From Azorinus chamasolen (taxonomy: Eukaryota > Mollusca > Bivalvia > Cardiida > Solecurtidae): a stretch of 64,000 bases of DNA. The position numbers were made by a program, and so were the translations under genes. This document shows, in pieces, positions 61,387 through 64,000 of the stretch. Below the pieces are notes generated by a model. That model was not told where the DNA came from. It was given only the letters and a program-made list of their open reading frames with translations, and searched no databases. Positions within the stretch are counted from its first letter, which is position 1. Every line of letters starts with the position of its first letter. The stretch is from NCBI GenBank assembly GCA_963576725.1, contig OY755244.1:82455121-82519120 (forward strand), read 5' to 3'.

Positions 61387-61677
61387 GTAAAACAGGATTG
61401 AAAACTTGTAGGGGAAGCATATTGCATACTGTTTCTCAGTCGAGATTATAGGTCTTTTTGAGGACCTAGGTTCACAATGACCATTTTGCCCAATTATTCC
61501 AAGAATATTCCTATGATCTCAAATGAGTTTCCAAATACAAGTTTGCAAAATAATTCTGAGACCCTACATTCTCATTTTAGGATCTAGGTTCTCGGCAAAA
61601 GTTGAGATCATTTGCACAATAATTCCAGAAACCCTTTGATTTTAATTGAGAGCTGTACATGATTGTGATCATTGTTA
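61387..61677. other. intron sequence after exon l
   Basis: Short, diverged, alternating GAGATCAT and GACCTAGGTTC phrases suggest a decayed tandem repeat. No exon seen. Confidence 0.35.
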
Positions 61678-61681
61678 TTAA

Positions 61682-61853
61682 CCCTTTATTCTATAATTAC
61701 ACCTTTCTACACCTTCACAAACAGATACGACCCTGATCAGGGTTCTCTCAGTTTGCTTAAGGAATTATATAGATCTGATTTTACACTTTCTGACATGGTG
61801 AAAACTTCTATTGTTCATGTATAAAACGCAGTTATAAAATATTCATGATGACA
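61682..61853 (+). mobile_element. MITE-P, left part, cut by an HLE
   Basis: TTAA (61678-61681) CCCTTTATTCTATAATTAC, a reduced core, CACTTTCTGACATGG and ATTCATGATGAC, then the HLE head. Confidence 0.7.
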
Positions 61854-63296
61854 TTTTTATACGCCCAAAATTAACTTCAGTTGTATTATGATATTGCGCT
61901 TGTCCGTCTGTTCGTCAGTGCGTCCACTCAGCCGCTGCCGGAGTGAGTACCAACTACAACCAAGGGGCCAGGTCATGATTAGCAGAACAAAAGAAACCAA
62001 TCGAGTTCATTCCATAACAATAGAACAAGGGGTCATGGCCCTTTGTTAAACAAAAGAAAATAACAAAAGGATTGGCCCTTGTTCTGATTTGTTGGCATGT
62101 TAGTCCGTCTGTCTGTCTGTTAGCCACATCTTTGTCCTCTCAATCATTTGACAACTATTGGGTGTGCTGTCTTCATACTTAGTAGGAATGTTGGCCATGG
62201 TTAGTAGATGACCCCTATAGATTTTGAGGTCAATGGTCAAGGTCGCAGTGACCTTCAACTAAAAAATATTGTCCACTCGATAACTTGATAAGTATTAGGT
62301 GTGCTGTCTACATACTTAGTAGGAAGGTTGGTCATGGCTAGTAGATGACCCCTATTGATTTTGAGGTCAATCTGTCTAAGGTTAAGGTCACAGTGACCTT
62401 TAACTAAAAAATCTTGTCTGCTCAATAGCTTGATAAGTATTAGGTGCGCTGTCTTCATACTTAGTTGGATGCTTGGTCATGGCCAGTACATGACCCCTAT
62501 TGATTTTGAGGTCAATCGGTCAAGGTCATGGTGACCTTCAACTAAAAAATCTTGTCAGCTCAATAGCTTGATAAGTATTAGGTTTGCTGTCTTCAAACTT
62601 AGTAGGAAGTTTGGTCATGGCCAGTAGATGACCCCTATTGATTTTGAGGTCAGTCAGTCAAAGGTCAATATCATGGTGACCTTCAACTCAAAAATCTTGT
62701 CTGCTCAATAACTTAATAAGTATAAGGTGTGCTGTCTTCATACTTAGTAGGAAGGTTGGTCATGGCCAGTAGATGACCCCTTTCAATTTTGAGGTCAAAG
62801 GTCAAGGTCACAGTGACTTTCAACTCAAAAATCTTGTCCGCTCAATGACTTGATAACTATAAGGTGTGCTGTCTTCAAACTTAGTAGGGAGGCTGATCTT
62901 GGCATGTAGATGACACCTATTGATTTTGAGGTCAGTTGGTGAAAGGTCAAGAGCACAGGTTTCCTCCATTTCATTTGCTTTCTACAAAAGTTATATCAAT
63001 TATACCCCTAGGTTCAAAATTGGCCCCGCCCCAGGGGTAGTCAGTTTTCAATAGAAACATATAGTAAAAGCTTTGAAAATCTTCTTCTCTGAAACTGGAA
63101 GGTTCTCAGCTTTCATATTTGGCACATAGCATCATGTTCAGATCCTCTACAAAAGTTATATAAATTATGCCCCTAGGGTCAAAATTGACACTGTCCCAGG
63201 ACCGGCTAGTTTTCTATAGAAACATGTAGTGAAAACTTTGAAAATGTTCTCCTCTGATTGTCTGGTGAGCGATATCAGGCCATTCTGGCCCTCTTG
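61854..63296 (+). mobile_element. HLE, chimera of CGCTTGTCCGTC head and GCTCACC tail
   Basis: The head TTTTTATACGCCCAAAATT and core (GTGCTGTCTTCATACTTAGT, GACCCCTATTGATTTTGAG) match the element at 14118. At about 62958 the sequence switches without a gap to GCTCACC-family monomers (TTGGCACATAGCATCATG) and that family's end: GGTGAGCGATATCAGG, a GGCCATTCTGGCC hairpin, then CTTG before TTT. Confidence 0.7.
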
Positions 63297-63300
63297 TTTT

Positions 63301-63760
63301 AAAATAACAGGCATTTTCACTTAGGCTACTGCAGTCTGATTAGCTGATTGGTTTCCATGCAATATCTTCTCAAAGAATGGTCCAATTTTCACCAAATTTG
63401 CTCAGTGTACTTTATATCCAATTACCTCATATGGATTCTGTGGTTGGCATATTCTGCACATATTTATTGATGATGATACAATCTGATTACATGCATATTT
63501 AATTATGCTGCTGCAGTTCTGCTTTAGGAAAATCAGGCTGACAATGTGCAGGCGTATGCTATACCTCCTACGTGGGCGGGCCCTTCCTCGACAGTAGTCT
63601 AGTTTTGTTGAGATAGAAAAAATTAAATTGATATTTGTAGCAGACGCACTATTTGAATATGACAATAATCTGGTGTGAAGCATCCAATAATGCAGACACT
63701 TCCCTTATAGAACTGCATCCACTAATGTCTGATTGTCCTTTTTGGGTTGGCTCATTTTAC
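63301..63760. other. unassigned intron sequence
   Basis: A short GC-rich patch (63565-63595) stands out; no exon or family recognised. The next AASS exon is not here. Confidence 0.4.
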
Positions 63761-63763
63761 ATA

Positions 63764-63900
63764 AACCTTTATCTCATGACTATTCATGTAGGAAATCATT
63801 ACTGAATGAATATTAATTAACTAAATTTCTGAAATTCTGCATGGTATTATAAACAATAGATTGTTTATTAGTATTACTGCAGATCCTCAACAGTGGACAA
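63764..63900 (-). mobile_element. MITE-P end fragment
   Basis: CCTTTATCTCATGACTATTCATG, ATGAATATTAATTAACTAA and CTGCATGGTATTATAAAC, the right-end module only. Confidence 0.45.
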
Positions 63901-63929
63901 GGTGGCTATTAATACTGATGATGAGTGAA

Positions 63930-64000
63930 CATAAGGCAATATTTTACAATGACAAATATATGTATATACACATAAGGCAATATTTTACAATGACAAATAT
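63930..64000. repeat. start of a tandem repeat at the window edge
   Basis: ATAAGGCAATATTTTACAATGACAAATAT occurs twice, about 41 bp apart, separated by ATGTATATACAC. More copies probably follow. Confidence 0.6.

Overview
The window is intronic animal DNA on a large scale. It carries the middle of one split gene, alpha-aminoadipic semialdehyde synthase (AASS, the fused lysine-ketoglutarate reductase / saccharopine dehydrogenase of mitochondrial lysine breakdown). Twelve consecutive plus-strand exons lie between 5622 and 61386. They have GT-AG borders, all eleven junctions keep frame, and together they give 1482 nt (494 codons). The first and last parts of the gene lie outside the window. Coding sequence is about 2.7% of the gene span; the rest is repeats. 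The repeat mix (short elements with tetranucleotide GTCY tracts and tandem cores, a tRNA-headed SINE, short palindromic MITEs, CR1/RTE-like LINE remains, a dead mariner) suggests a bivalve mollusc. I cannot name the species.

Layout: 1-5.6 kb, satellites and Helitron-like elements (HLEs) before the first visible exon. 5.6-18.2 kb, exons a-d (C-terminal half of LKR) with a higher-order 494-bp repeat at 10.8-13.3 kb and a nested HLE pair at 14.1-16.7 kb. 18.9-20.6 kb, a pogo-like DNA transposon. 22.7-23.8 kb, a 28-bp satellite ending at exon e. 24-34 kb, HLEs, two dead minus-strand LINEs and an 18-bp satellite. 34.6-45.7 kb, exons f-i, which cross the LKR-SDH linker into the SDH Rossmann fold, with several satellites. 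46.3-48.2 kb, a dead CR1/Jockey-like LINE. 49.8-61.4 kb, exons j-l with an acceptor-site satellite, a 1.7-kb HLE, a mariner copy and another long HLE. The remainder is HLE and MITE debris.

Three observations stand out. (1) Two minisatellites are built from the gene's own splice sites: the tail of exon h plus its donor is repeated about 13 times in intron h, and the acceptor of exon j is repeated about 20 times just upstream of that exon. (2) Seven of the twelve exons have a minisatellite within 200 bp. (3) Many elements that look unrelated share one plan: a head hairpin after an A, a GTCY microsatellite, a tandem core, a 3' hairpin, then CTAG or CTTG before a T. Two nested insertions agree with Helitron-type insertion. 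Nearly all lie in the same orientation as the gene.
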